Shown: piece after piece, positions 1-10,174 of the stretch
Layout of the letters: each line of letters begins with the position of its first letter
Numbering within the stretch: position 1 is the first letter of the stretch
DNA from: SHVO01 sp041905525
GTDB taxonomy: Bacteria; Pseudomonadota; Alphaproteobacteria; Rhodospirillales; Rhodospirillaceae
Assembly: GCA_041905525.1 (NCBI GenBank)
Contig: JAYRKY010000017.1
Coordinates: 13,651 to 77,650, forward strand
Reading direction: 5' to 3'
Length of the DNA: 64,000 bases
Position numbers and translations under genes: made by a program
The notes under the pieces: generated by a model
What the model was told of the DNA's origin: nothing
The model's database searches: none
The model's input: only the letters and a program-made list of their open reading frames with translations

Positions 1-1
1 C

Positions 2-1006
2 GGCACGATCGGTTTTGCCCTCGTCGGCGCCCGCTGGGGTTTGCATCAGACTCCGGACGGCAAGCAGGAATGCCCAGAGGGCTTCAACGAAGGTCCGCGT
101 GAGCAGTTCAAGGCGCTCTACCCGAACGGCGGCACCGTCAATGAAACGCAGTTGGAGCGTGAAAGCGCTTCGCGCTACCCGATGGATAAGGAAGACAATT
201 TCACCTATCGCGAAGTGAAGGGGAAGGTCGCCATCGGACTCGATCTTGACGGCAAATCCGACGCGTCGGATTTCGTCTCGCCGGACGGCGCCAAGGGGAT
301 AGATAACGAACTCTATCGCGCCATCGGCTGCACGCGCCTGTTCCGTGCGCCGGACGGCACCTTCGCGCATTTCACCAACATGTGGGTGCGTGAATTCAAC
401 TTCAATCGCATCCTCTTCGAACTGACCGGCGTCGATAATCTCGCGAACGACGACGACGTCACCGTCACCATGTACCGCGGCAAGGACAAGCTGATCACGG
501 ACGCGACCGGCGCGAATATCATCGCGGGCGGTTCGGTGCGCGTGGATGATCGCTTCGGTAAGCGTTTCATCCGCAAGACGAAGGGCAAGATCGTCAACGG
601 CGTGCTGACGACGGACCCTGTCGATATCAGCTATCCGTGGGCGGTCTTCATTGCCCGTCCGGGTTACTATGACATCAAGGGTGCGCGTCTCAGCGTAAAT
701 CTCGCGCCGGGCGGGGACAGCGCCGAAGGGGTGCTGGCCGGTTATGCCGACGTGGAAACCTGGTACCAGCAGTTGGTCCGGTCCTGGTCGACTCACCACT
801 CCAGCTACGGCGGGCTCTCTCAACCGTCCCTCTACCGTGTGCTGCATCGTCTGGCGGACGGCTACCCGGACGCGAAGGGCGCCAATACCGCAATTTCGTC
901 CTCGATCTCGATCAAGTTGGTTCAAACCTTCATTGAGCACCCGGATCGGGCGGTCGCGGCGGAGCAAAGCCCTGGAAAACCGCGTGTGGAGCCCGCGCAG
1001 CGGTAG
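2..1006 (+). CDS. Hypothetical protein, 5' end outside window
   Basis: The reading frame is open from base 2 to the stop at 1004-1006, so the true start lies upstream. The TTG at 41 is only the first possible start inside the window and is probably not used, because the frame continues upstream with a hydrophobic stretch (GTIGFALVGARWG) that may be the end of a signal or membrane segment. About 334 residues are visible, with a mixed, soluble, probably beta-rich composition and repeated charged turns. I do not recognise the family and see no catalytic motif. A strong terminator follows at once, so the gene ends its own transcript before the TonB-receptor pair. A secreted or periplasmic role is only an inference from the N-terminal hydrophobic piece. 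Confidence 0.7.
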   Translation, partial: GTIGFALVGARWGLHQTPDGKQECPEGFNEGPREQFKALYPNGGTVNETQLERESASRYPMDKEDNFTYREVKGKVAIGLDLDGKSDASDFVSPDGAKGIDNELYRAIGCTRLFRAPDGTFAHFTNMWVREFNFNRILFELTGVDNLANDDDVTVTMYRGKDKLITDATGANIIAGGSVRVDDRFGKRFIRKTKGKIVNGVLTTDPVDISYPWAVFIARPGYYDIKGARLSVNLAPGGDSAEGVLAGYADVETWYQQLVRSWSTHHSSYGGLSQPSLYRVLHRLADGYPDAKGANTAISSSISIKLVQTFIEHPDRAVAAEQSPGKPRVEPAQR

Positions 1007-1030
1007 TTCTTCACTGCATAAAGCATGCGC

Positions 1031-1059
1031 AAAAAGGCCTCCTGACGGAGGCCTTTTTT
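1031..1059 (+). terminator. Rho-independent terminator
   Basis: Perfect 7-bp GC stem (1036-1042 with 1047-1053), 4-base loop, followed by six T's and preceded by five A's. It ends the transcript of the partial gene 2-1006. Confidence 0.9.
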
Positions 1060-1180
1060 GTATGGCCACGAAACAAGTTGCGAATACGCCACAGCTGGCG
1101 GAAATGCTTGATAAAGCGCCGCTTTTCAGCACATCGGCGTTGTCTAGGCCCCGTTTTTCTGTGAAAAATCCGCCCGCACG

Positions 1181-1386
1181 CACGTGTAGCGAGCGGGAGG
1201 CTGCGCACTGGCGACTGGGTCGGCTCAATCGGCCCATGGATTGTCCAGAGCGCTGTGTGCGAATGGTTGGGGAGGTGCCCCTGCGCGGCTGATGAGCCGG
1301 CAGGTTTTCCTTCTTCAAATCGTATGTATCTCCTCTGCGCGCTGACGCGGCGGCGTACTAGCCGTCCACATCATTTGGGAGATCTC
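1181..1386 (+). promoter_or_regulatory. Leader of first TonB receptor, duplicated upstream of the second
   Basis: This 206-base non-coding stretch fills most of the gap between the terminator at 1059 and the ATG at 1387. Its blocks recur in order in 4523-4745 upstream of the second receptor: GCACGCACGT, GCGAGCGGGAGGCT, GTGTGCGAATGG, a GGGGAGG run, GCGGCTGA, and a GGCGGCG...AGCCG block before the TTGGGAGAT/TTGGGGAGAT ribosome-binding site. The intervening bases differ. Shared ordered blocks suggest a conserved promoter/leader that was copied with the gene. No known riboswitch consensus fits; the remainder, 1060-1180, shows nothing I can name. Confidence 0.5.
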
Positions 1387-4348
1387 ATGTCCTATAGAAA
1401 CTCGGCCGCTGCGCGGCGCTTTGGCTTCATGACGACCGTCAGCTCGGTTGCCATGCTTGCCGCGTCGTTCGCCGCAAATGCGCAAACCGCGCCCAATGCG
1501 CAACAAGCGCAGACGGCCGCGCCGACGATCGATGAAATCACCGTGACCGGCACGCGCGTTGTGCGCGACGGCTACGAAGCGCCGACGCCCGTCACCGTGA
1601 TCGGCGTCGAAGCGATCGAGCAAGCGCCGATGCAGCACATCTCGGACTTCGTGATGCGCCTCCCGGCGTTCGCCGGTGCGCAAAGCACGACCTCGGGCGG
1701 TAACGAAATCTCCACCGGACGCCAGTCGCAAAACAACCTGAACCTGCGCGGCCTCGACGTGTTCCGCACCCTTGTCCTCCTCGACGGCAATCGTTTCGTC
1801 TCGGGCGACGTCAACGGCGCCGTGAATGCTTCCGACCTCCCGACGCCGCTGATCAGCCGCGTTGATGTCGTGACCGGCGGCGCCAGCGCGGCGTACGGTT
1901 CCGATGCCGTGGCCGGTGTGGTGAACTTCGTGCTCGACAAAGAATTCACCGGCGTAAAGGGAGAAATCCAGGGTGGCATCACCTCGCGCGGCGACGATCC
2001 AAACTACAAAGTGAGCCTAACGGCCGGCGCTCCGTTCGCGGGTGGCCGCGGTCACGTACTGTTCTCGGGCGAGCATGCCTGGAACAAAGGGATTTTTGGC
2101 GCGGGTGAGTCGCGCGGTTCCTTCTGGGGCTATGATGTCTTCCACATCGTCGAGAATCCGGCGTGGACGGCGACCAGCAATGTGCCGCGTTTCCTTGTCC
2201 GCGACAAGGCCGCGACGCTGCTCGCGACCCCAGGGGGTATTATCACGGCCGGTCCGCTCAAGGGGACGCTGTTCGGCAAGGACGGACGCGCTACCGGTAA
2301 CTATAATTACGGTCCGGGTAACAACGCACAGTTCACTTGGGGCGGCGGCGATTACCGGATGTCGGACGCCACTTATTACAACCAAACGCTTTCAAATCAC
2401 GTCACGCGCCAAGCTTATTTTACGCGTGTCAGCTACGACATCACCGACGATGTCACCGCCTACTCCAACTTCTTGTACACATATAGCTACGGTTACGCCC
2501 GCTCGAAACTCGACGACCAGCTCGGCAACTTGACCATCCGTCAGGACAATCCATACCTCGATCCGACGATCGCGGCGCAGATGACGGCCCTTGGGCTGAC
2601 TCAGTTCACGATGGGTAGCTTCCTGCTCGATGTGCCGCCCATCCAGACCGACAACTACCGCCTGCTTTGGACCTACCAGGGCGGCTTGGAAGGTCACGTT
2701 GACATGTTCAACACTGAGTGGGAGTGGAAGCTCCACGGCCAGTACGGGCTTGTCAGGTCCGACCTCTCGGGCCGTCTTCTCGATCTCGGTCGTCTCCGCG
2801 GCCTCGGAGGCGTTGCGACCAACGCGCTCGACTCAGTGCGTCTCGCCAATGGCCAGATCGTTTGCCGCGGCAATGCCGATGCGAACCCGGCCAATGACGA
2901 TCCTCTTTGCGTGCCGTTCAATCCGTTCGGCTACGGCGTCAATAGCCAGGCTGCGATCGATTACGTCAAAGGTCGTGCGCAACTCTATCAGCGCAACACG
3001 CAGAGCTTCTATGCGTTCTCGCTTACCGGCGAACCCTTCGAGACCTGGGCTGGTCCGGTCTCTCTCGCCACCGGATTCGAGTGGCGCAAAGAGGCGGTGT
3101 CGCCGGGGGATCTCGCCAGCTACTGCCCGAAATGCCTCACACGTTCCTACACGGCGGGCAACTACCAGGGCACGCGCGGCAGCTACAATGTCGGTGAAGG
3201 CTTCATCGAAACCGTCGTACCGCTGGCAAAGGACTACGAATGGGCCCGCGCGCTCGATTTCAACGGTGCGGTGCGCTTTACGGACTACTCCACGTCCGGC
3301 TTTGTTGTGACGTGGAAAGCCGGCTTGACCTACGCTCCGGTCGACGAGGTGCGCCTGCGCGCCACGCGTTCACGCGACATCCGCGCTCCGAACCTGGGTG
3401 ACCTCTACACTGCCGGGGGCGGTGGCCAGTCGCCGGGCCTCGTTGACCCATTCCGTCCGCTCGCTGGAGCGGCCAGCTGGGTCAGCGGCACCGGTCCGAA
3501 CCCGAACCTGGAGCCCGAAAAGGCGAACCAGACCAATATCGGGATCGTCTACCAGCCCTCGTGGTTCGAAGGGTTTAGCGCCTCACTCGACTACTACGAT
3601 ATCCAGATTAACGGAGCGATCGAAGTACCGGGCGAAGTTCTGCAACGCTGCTTTGATTCCGGCGGCACTTCGCCGCTTTGCGCTGCGATTGAACGCAACG
3701 CGCCGAACCCGGCGGATCCGCTCTATCCGACCATCGGCACGATCCGCGTTATCACGAGCCGCCCTGAAAATCTCGCCTTCCTCAGCCAAAAGGGGTTGGA
3801 CATCGAGATGAGCTACTCCACCTCGATGGACCGATTCGTCAGCAGCTGGGGTGGTGAAATCGCGTTGCGCGCCGTTGGCACGCACATTAAGGAATCGCTG
3901 CGCGATGATCGCCGGTCGGGCGTGGTCGACAGTGCGGGAACCAATAGCAACCAAGGACCTTTGTCATGGCGCTGGCTCTTCCAGGCCAGCTACGCGCTCG
4001 ATCCCATCAACATCGCTTGGACTGGTCGCTACATGAGTTCCGGCGGATATGGCAGTGCCACGTCGGTGTACGTCCAGTGCCAGCCGGGCGCGTGCCCGAT
4101 TTCCACGGCGACGTTCCCGACCATCGACTACAACCATATCGACAGCCGTTTCTATCACGACCTTTCCATCACCTATAAAGTGATGGAAATGGACAGCGGC
4201 GCGAGCGTCGATACCTACCTCAACATTATGAACCTGATGGATACCCGTCCGCCGATGGTTGCTAGCACAAACTATTGGTATATGAACGTTAACCCGCAGA
4301 TGTACGATACGATCGGGCGTAAGTTCTATGCCGGGATCNNNNNNNNNN
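1387..4348 (+). CDS. TonB-dependent receptor, 3' end lost in assembly gap
   Basis: Outer-membrane TonB-dependent receptor. ATG 1387 is preceded by GGGAG; the first residues are a signal peptide ending ANAQ, as in the downstream paralogue. A TonB-box/plug region follows (EITVTGTR, then LNLRGLD, LVLLDGNRF and VDVVTGGASAAYGSDAVAGVVNFV), and then a roughly 800-residue beta-barrel. It is very similar to the receptor at 4746-7757 along its whole length. The 10-N gap begins exactly where the last residues (paralogue: RFRM and stop) should be, so the frame that runs past the gap to 4551 is an artefact. The substrate is unknown. Receptors of this Caulobacter/sphingomonad type import iron complexes, oligosaccharides or cobalamin. 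Confidence 0.9.
4339..4348. other. Assembly gap (10 N)
   Basis: Ten undetermined bases at the 3' end of the first receptor. A run of exactly ten N is a common scaffold placeholder, so the real missing length is unknown. The tandem paralogous genes are a likely reason the assembler broke here. Confidence 0.98.
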
Positions 4349-4368
4349 CCGCTCGGGTTTATCAGATT

Positions 4369-4403
4369 GGGCCGCCGGCGTCAGCCGGCGGCCTTTTCTT
4401 TTT
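4369..4403 (+). terminator. Rho-independent terminator after first TonB receptor
   Basis: Perfect 9-bp stem (4371-4379 with 4384-4392), loop GTCA, then TTTTCTTTTT. It separates the two receptor transcripts. Confidence 0.9.
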
Positions 4404-4522
4404 AGGAAAACTCGTCGCTAGAGCCGGAAATGGCAATATATTTACCATATTCCCGAATATTCGCTTTTCCAGGCGCAGATGGCCTTGTCAGTCCCGCCCT
4501 TTTTGTGTGAAGTCCTTCGCTG

Positions 4523-4745
4523 CACGCACGTACGGCGAGCGGGAGGCTTAGCGTACGGGCGAACGGGTTGTGTTTAAGGACAGTCGACCCGGGTTCTGCC
4601 CGTAACGCTGTGTGCGAATGGATGGGGGAGGCGCAACTGTGCGGCTGAGAGGCCGACAGAGCTTTCTTTCCCATGGCGTAATGATTCCTCCCCTGCAAGC
4701 TGGCGCGGCGGCGCAAGAGCCGACCACATTAATTGGGGAGATCGC
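4523..4745 (+). promoter_or_regulatory. Leader of second TonB receptor, copy of 1181-1386
   Basis: Non-coding leader sharing ordered blocks with 1181-1386, ending in TTGGGGAGATCGC before ATG 4746. The best-kept block is GTGTGCGAATGG followed by a G-rich run and GCGGCTGA. The bases between the terminator at 4403 and this leader, including AT-rich 4430-4460, may hold the promoter. No recognised riboswitch fold could be assigned. Confidence 0.5.
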
Positions 4746-7700
4746 ATGTCTAATAGAAATTCGGCCGCGATGCGGCGCTTCGGCTTCATGACGACCGTGA
4801 GCTCGGTTGCCATGCTTGCCGCATCGTTTGCCGCCAATGCGCAAACCGCGCCGGGCGCGCAACAAGCGCAGACGAGCGCGCCGACGATCGATGAAATCAC
4901 CGTGACCGGCACGCGCGTTGTGCGCGACGGCTACGAAGCGCCGACGCCTGTCACCGTGATCGGCATCGAGCAGATCGAGCAAGCTCCGATGCAGCACATC
5001 TCGGACTTCGTGATGCGCCTGCCCGCATTCGCCGGTGCCCAAAGCACGACCTCGGGTGGTAACGAAATCTCGACCGGACGTCAGTCGCAGAACAACCTCA
5101 ACCTTCGCGGTTTGGACTCGTTCCGTACCCTCGTGCTTCTCGACGGCAATCGCTTTGTCTCGGGCGACGTGAACGGCTCGGTCAACGCCTCCGACCTTCC
5201 GACCCCGCTGATCAGCCGCGTGGACGTCGTGACGGGCGGCGCCTCGGCCGCGTACGGCTCGGACGCCGTCGCCGGTGTCGTGAACTTCGTGCTCGACAAG
5301 GAATTCACCGGTGTGAAGGCCGAAATCCAGGGCGGCATCACCGCCCGCGGTGATGACCCGAACTATAAGGTCAGCCTCACCGTGGGCACCCCGTTCGCGG
5401 GCGGCCGCGGTCATGTGCTGTTCTCCGGTGAGCATGCTTGGAACAAGGGCATCTTCGGCGCGGGTAAGTCGCGCGGCGAATTCTGGGGCTACGACACCTA
5501 CCACATCATCGAGAACCCGCTGTGGGCGGCGACCGCGAACGCGACGACGGGCGCATCTCCGAGAAATCCCCGTTTCCTGGTGCGCAGTCAGGTCGGCTCG
5601 ATCCTCGCGACGCCGGGCGGCATCATCACCGCTGGTCCGCTGAAGGGCACGCTCTTCGGCAAGGACGGCAAGGCCATCGGCAACTACAACTATGGTTCCC
5701 TGACCAACTCGCAGTTCACCGTTGGTGGTGACTGGCGCATGTCCGATGCGACCTACTACAACCAGTCGCTGTCGAACCATGTGACGCGCCAAGCGTACTT
5801 CGGCCGCGTCAGCTACGACCTGACCGACAACGTCACCGCGTACGCGAACTGGATCTACACTTACTCATATGGTTATGCTCGTTCGAAGCTCGACGACCAA
5901 CTCGGCAACCTGAACATCCGCGTCGACAATCCGTATCTCGATCCGACGATCGCCGCGCGTATGACGGCGCTTGGGTTGACGCAGTTCACGATGGGCAGCT
6001 TCCTGTTCGACGTTCCGTACATCCAGACGGACAACTACCGCGAACTGTGGACCTATCAGGGCGGCTTCGAAGGCACTGTGAACGCCTTCAACACGGACTG
6101 GGAATGGAAGCTCCACGGCCAGACCGGTCTCACTCGCGGCGACCTGTCGGGCCGCGTGCTCGATCTCGGCCGTCTGCGCGGTCTCGGTGGTGTGCAAACG
6201 AACGCTCTCGACTCCGTTCGTCTCGCAAACGGCCAGATTGTTTGCCGCGGAAACGCGGACACCAACCCGGCGAACGATGATCCGCTCTGTGTTCCGTTCA
6301 ATCCGTTCGGATATGGCGTGAATAGCGCTGCGGCCATCGAATACGTGAAGGGCCGGGCTCAGCTCTATCAGCGCAGCCGCCAGAACTTCTTTGCGTTCTC
6401 GGCCAGCGGTGAGCCTTTCGAGACCTGGGCTGGCCCTGTGTCGCTGGCGCTCGGTGCCGAATACCGCACGGAATCAGTCTCTCCGGGCGACATCGCCGGT
6501 TACTGCCCGAAGTGCCTCACCAGCTCCTACACCGCGGGTAACTACAAAGGCACGCTCGGCAAGTACAACGTGAAGGAAGGTTTCGTCGAAACCGTCATCC
6601 CGCTCGCGAAAGACGAAGCATGGGCGCGGTCGTTGGACCTCAACGGCGCCGTCCGCGCGACCGACTACTCCACCTCCGGCTTTGTCGTGACGTGGAAGGT
6701 CGGCGCGACATACGCGCCGGTTGACGAACTGCGCATTCGCGCGACCCGCTCGCGCGACATCCGCGCCGGCAACTTGGGCGAACTCTACAATGCCGGTGGC
6801 GGCGGTCAGTCGCCTGGCCTTGTCGATCCGTTCCGCACGTTGCCGGGACAGTCTTCCACCCAGGCGCAGCAGTACAGCTGGCTGAACTCCACGTCGGGCA
6901 ACCCGCTCCTCGAGCCTGAAAAAGCTGATACGACGAACCTCGGTATCGTCTACCAGCCCTCTTGGTTCGAAGGTTTCAGCGCCTCGGTCGACTACTACGA
7001 CATCACGATCAACGGGGCGATCGAAACGCCGGGCGAAGTGCTGCAACGCTGCTTTGACTCTGGCGGTACGTCGATCCTCTGTAATGCCATCAAGCGCTTT
7101 GCCTTGACGGATGCCGACAGAGCGCTCGGCTATACCATCGGTCAGATTCAGGTCATCAATAGCCAGCCGGAAAACCTCGCCTATCTGAGCCAGAAGGGCT
7201 TGGACATCGAAATGTCGTACCGCATGAGCCTGGATCGCTTCTCCGATAAGTTGGACGGCGACCTTGCATTCCGTGCGGTCGGTACGAACATCATCGAGTC
7301 CTTGCGTGATGATCGTCGTAACCCGCCGGTCGATGCGGCCGGCACCAACAGCGGCACCGGCCCACTGACATGGCGCTGGCTGTTCAACGTCAACTACGCG
7401 CTCGACAAGATCGATATCGGCTGGACCGGCCGCTATATGAGCGCGGGCCAGTACGGCGGTGGGACGGCGCGATACGTCGAATGTCAGCCCGGCAGCTGCC
7501 CTGATTGGACCAGCTACGCGCCGACTATCGACTACAATCGCATCGCAAGCCGCTTCTACCAGGATCTCGCCATCAGCTACGAATTCATGGAGCTCGGAAA
7601 TGGCGGCAAGTTGACCGGCTTCTTGAACATTCAGAACCTGATGGACAAGGAACCGCCGATGGTTGCCAGCACCAACTACTGGTACATGACGGTGAACCCG

Positions 7701-7757
7701 CAGCTGTACGATACGATCGGCCGCCGCTTCTACGCGGGCGTCCGTTTCCGCATGTAA
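4746..7757 (+). CDS. TonB-dependent receptor (tandem paralogue)
   Basis: Complete 1003-residue outer-membrane TonB-dependent receptor. Signal peptide of about 33 residues ending NAQ, TonB-box-like EITVTGTR, plug domain with NLRGLD, LVLLDGNRF and GGASAAYGSDAVAGVVNFV, then a 22-strand-type barrel that ends in the aromatic/basic C-terminus FYAGVRFRM typical of Bam-inserted proteins. GGGGAG lies 5 bases before the ATG. It is a tandem duplicate of 1387-4348; differences cluster in barrel loops (for example around 5520-5570 and 6840-6900), as expected if the copies bind related but different ligands. The ligand cannot be read from sequence, and no transport or enzyme gene next door fixes it. Confidence 0.95.
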   Translation: MSNRNSAAMRRFGFMTTVSSVAMLAASFAANAQTAPGAQQAQTSAPTIDEITVTGTRVVRDGYEAPTPVTVIGIEQIEQAPMQHISDFVMRLPAFAGAQSTTSGGNEISTGRQSQNNLNLRGLDSFRTLVLLDGNRFVSGDVNGSVNASDLPTPLISRVDVVTGGASAAYGSDAVAGVVNFVLDKEFTGVKAEIQGGITARGDDPNYKVSLTVGTPFAGGRGHVLFSGEHAWNKGIFGAGKSRGEFWGYDTYHIIENPLWAATANATTGASPRNPRFLVRSQVGSILATPGGIITAGPLKGTLFGKDGKAIGNYNYGSLTNSQFTVGGDWRMSDATYYNQSLSNHVTRQAYFGRVSYDLTDNVTAYANWIYTYSYGYARSKLDDQLGNLNIRVDNPYLDPTIAARMTALGLTQFTMGSFLFDVPYIQTDNYRELWTYQGGFEGTVNAFNTDWEWKLHGQTGLTRGDLSGRVLDLGRLRGLGGVQTNALDSVRLANGQIVCRGNADTNPANDDPLCVPFNPFGYGVNSAAAIEYVKGRAQLYQRSRQNFFAFSASGEPFETWAGPVSLALGAEYRTESVSPGDIAGYCPKCLTSSYTAGNYKGTLGKYNVKEGFVETVIPLAKDEAWARSLDLNGAVRATDYSTSGFVVTWKVGATYAPVDELRIRATRSRDIRAGNLGELYNAGGGGQSPGLVDPFRTLPGQSSTQAQQYSWLNSTSGNPLLEPEKADTTNLGIVYQPSWFEGFSASVDYYDITINGAIETPGEVLQRCFDSGGTSILCNAIKRFALTDADRALGYTIGQIQVINSQPENLAYLSQKGLDIEMSYRMSLDRFSDKLDGDLAFRAVGTNIIESLRDDRRNPPVDAAGTNSGTGPLTWRWLFNVNYALDKIDIGWTGRYMSAGQYGGGTARYVECQPGSCPDWTSYAPTIDYNRIASRFYQDLAISYEFMELGNGGKLTGFLNIQNLMDKEPPMVASTNYWYMTVNPQLYDTIGRRFYAGVRFRM

Positions 7758-7778
7758 GTGCTGGAATAGATGACACGG

Positions 7779-7807
7779 AAAAGGGGAGCCGAGAGGCTCC
7801 CCTTTTT
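7779..7807. terminator. Bidirectional terminator
   Basis: Perfect 10-bp stem (7781-7790 with 7795-7804), loop GAGA, T-run on the plus strand and A's before the stem. It lies between the convergent stops at 7757 and 7822. Confidence 0.88.
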
Positions 7808-7821
7808 CATTGCGGGCCGAC

Positions 7822-10173
7822 CTACTTGAAACTAATGGCGGACCAGTAGGTCCAATCCCAGTCCGTGCTTTCGCGCGGTAGCGTCTGGAAGGTGATCCGC
7901 GCGGTTTCCGCCGGGATTTCTACTTCCGCCATCTTCATCGGCCTGTCGTCGGGACGTGCCTTTGGGTCTAGGCACTCTTCGAATAACGTCTGCTCGGCCG
8001 CGGCGATACGGAAACAGGCGCCGTCGGTGATGCGACCTTCAGCCCAGGCCCCATCAAGAATGCCGTAGCCGAACGCGAGCTTTGTCGCCCCTGTGGGCAC
8101 GGCGAGCGATAGCGTGGACGGCGCATGAGCCAGTGCCTTGGCATCCGGCAGGATTTGCGCCTTCTTCTGGCCGGGCGTCGACCCCGCGCTTGCCGCCAAT
8201 GCGCGCAAGGTGCGCATTCCCGAGAGAGCCTCCCGATCCAATCCGCCGGGCTTTTCATTCTCACCGCTGATGTTCAAGCTTTTCAACCGAACCTTGATCG
8301 CGCTCTCGAACGCACCTGCGGGGCGGCCCATTGCGGAGATCGAGAATCGCGCAATCGTTTCATCTCGCTCTGGAAGCTGCGCGAACTGGTCCGTGGTTTC
8401 GATCAACGGCGATAACAGGAATCCGCTTTGTGTCATGCCCGGGACAATCCGGAATGACTGTATGTTGCCCGCGTCTGTCGTGACTGTCAGAATCAGCAGC
8501 GGTGGCTTAAACAGGAAGCTTCGCAGGCGTCCGATCAGCGTCGGGCGGAAGTCGATCTCCGCCCAAAGCAGTCCGTCGGCCCAGGCCGAGACGTCGACAT
8601 CCTCCGCGAAGCCAATGGTCTTTTCCGCAAGGTCGGTGAGGGTGACATCGCGCGGTGTCGTGCGTCGTTTCAAGATCGCATAGCTGCGTTCATAGCCGGT
8701 GACGTCGTAGAGACGCAGAAGGTCCGGCCACAGAGCTCCTTCATCCAGGCTCGGATAACGCCCGTCCACGGTGTCGATCTCGAACAGGATGGTTTCTGGC
8801 GCCCGAGGTCCCGTAAGGGCCGCGCGGTTCCGCCCGATCAGGTCGGGCGTGTAGACCGAATAACCCTGGAAAATCGGACGCGGGCGATATTCCGCGTCCC
8901 CTCCAAGCACAAGCGCCTGATTGACGCCGAAAATGTCGATGGTTCCCGTCGCGTCGGGGGCGGGACTGGCGGCACGAATATTGGCCATCTCGGCGCGATA
9001 CGCGGCTTCAAACGCCGCGATTTGGTCTCCGGCGATGACGCCGGCCATCGTCTTCGGCTTGTCGCGAAGTTGCGCCGCCAGATCCGAGGCGAGTATATGG
9101 GCGGCTGCCTCGCTTCGCCCCACCTCGCGCGCGCCGCCCACATAGACCATGCAAATTGCTGCCGCGCTCACAAGGATCGTTCCTGCGAGGATGTATCGCG
9201 GCCCCGTGCTCTGGCGGCTTTCTGGGAGATATGCGATGGCTGCGAGCAGAAGTCCGGACCATGGGATCATCAGATGCCCCAGGTCGTGGCGGACAAAGCC
9301 CGACTTTGTTGTCACGAATAGAAAGCCGGCGACCATCGCCGCCGCGAACAGGGTTTCACGTAGAGGACGCCGAGAGTCAGACAGTATCACGGCGCCAAAG
9401 AGAGCGACCGACGCCGTCAGGAAGACCGCCAATTCGCTCATCGGCCCATAGACGTGCATCGCTTCGCCGTAACCGCGCGACACCTCTAGGGCGGTGAATA
9501 GATACGTCCCCAGGCCGCCGAGCGACTGGCCGGCGGCGAGATAAAGCGCCAGGAAAGCGGCGGCGAGCATGGGCGTGAAAAGTGGCGCCTTTCGCACGGA
9601 GGCCGCGCGGAGCAGATCGACAAGCACGGCGGCTGGAAGCGCCAGCAGTAGCGACGTCGTCTTCATGAGGCTTGCGGCTGCCAGCAGCATGGTCAGAAGC
9701 GCGGCGACGCTCGTTGCCGCGCGCTCGTCCCTGCGCGCGAGGAGGAACATGATCACACAGGCTGCGAACAGCGCTCCGTCATGCGCCCAGCTATAGGTGG
9801 CGACAAGAGACGCCAGCAGCAGCAGCGCGAGCGCGCCCGCATTCGCCTCGCGATACAACAGGCCATAGCCGAGTGCCAGGGCACCATGGAACAGAAGCCA
9901 ATAGGCAAGCGACACCCAATAGAGGCCGGGGTGATACTGCGGCACCATAATGAAGCCCAGCGGGCCGTAGGTGAAAATCAGGTCTGTTCCGAACTGCCAG
10001 CCATGATCGAAGGCGTGCAGCAGGACCATCGCCCACGAGGGGTCCAGGGACGACGAGGGCATGCCGACCTGCCACGGCGGCTGCAGAATAAGGTTGATGA
10101 GGACGACGAGGATCGCGGCGCCGATAAAGATGGGCGCCTTGGCCGTCGCCTGCGGTCCCGTCGGCACCGTCAC
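7822..10173 (-). CDS. Large polytopic membrane protein, unknown (GT-C-like layout)
   Basis: 783 residues read from GTG 10173. The N-terminal half contains about a dozen predicted membrane helices, the first directly after the start (IFIGAAILVVLINLIL). The motif LDPSWAMVLLHAF followed by TDLIFTYGPLGF lies just after helix 1, in the place where GT-C glycosyltransferases carry their acidic catalytic loop. The C-terminal ~350 residues are soluble and beta-rich. This layout fits an uncharacterised lipid-linked-sugar transferase or a cell-surface polysaccharide factor, but I cannot name the family. The GTG sits 1 base after the stop of the SDR gene upstream on the same strand, so the two are very likely translated from one mRNA. 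Confidence 0.75.
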   Translation of the reverse strand: MTVPTGPQATAKAPIFIGAAILVVLINLILQPPWQVGMPSSSLDPSWAMVLLHAFDHGWQFGTDLIFTYGPLGFIMVPQYHPGLYWVSLAYWLLFHGALALGYGLLYREANAGALALLLLASLVATYSWAHDGALFAACVIMFLLARRDERAATSVAALLTMLLAAASLMKTTSLLLALPAAVLVDLLRAASVRKAPLFTPMLAAAFLALYLAAGQSLGGLGTYLFTALEVSRGYGEAMHVYGPMSELAVFLTASVALFGAVILSDSRRPLRETLFAAAMVAGFLFVTTKSGFVRHDLGHLMIPWSGLLLAAIAYLPESRQSTGPRYILAGTILVSAAAICMVYVGGAREVGRSEAAAHILASDLAAQLRDKPKTMAGVIAGDQIAAFEAAYRAEMANIRAASPAPDATGTIDIFGVNQALVLGGDAEYRPRPIFQGYSVYTPDLIGRNRAALTGPRAPETILFEIDTVDGRYPSLDEGALWPDLLRLYDVTGYERSYAILKRRTTPRDVTLTDLAEKTIGFAEDVDVSAWADGLLWAEIDFRPTLIGRLRSFLFKPPLLILTVTTDAGNIQSFRIVPGMTQSGFLLSPLIETTDQFAQLPERDETIARFSISAMGRPAGAFESAIKVRLKSLNISGENEKPGGLDREALSGMRTLRALAASAGSTPGQKKAQILPDAKALAHAPSTLSLAVPTGATKLAFGYGILDGAWAEGRITDGACFRIAAAEQTLFEECLDPKARPDDRPMKMAEVEIPAETARITFQTLPRESTDWDWTYWSAISFK

Positions 10174-10174
10174 G

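Noticed and set aside
41..43. TTG as the start of the first gene
   Set aside because: The same frame is open to the window edge with coding-like sequence; the start is outside.
1011..1208. 65-residue minus frame
   Set aside because: It crosses the terminator hairpin, is basic and lacks a ribosome site.
1255..4551. A single 1098-residue frame covering the first TonB receptor
   Set aside because: It begins upstream of the ribosome-binding site and runs through the N gap; the real gene is 1387 to the gap.
4610..4660. GGGG...GGCTGAGA in the receptor leader as a TPP riboswitch
   Set aside because: The rest of the THI-box (ACCC, the CCTGA block, the final AGGGAA) is absent in both leader copies.
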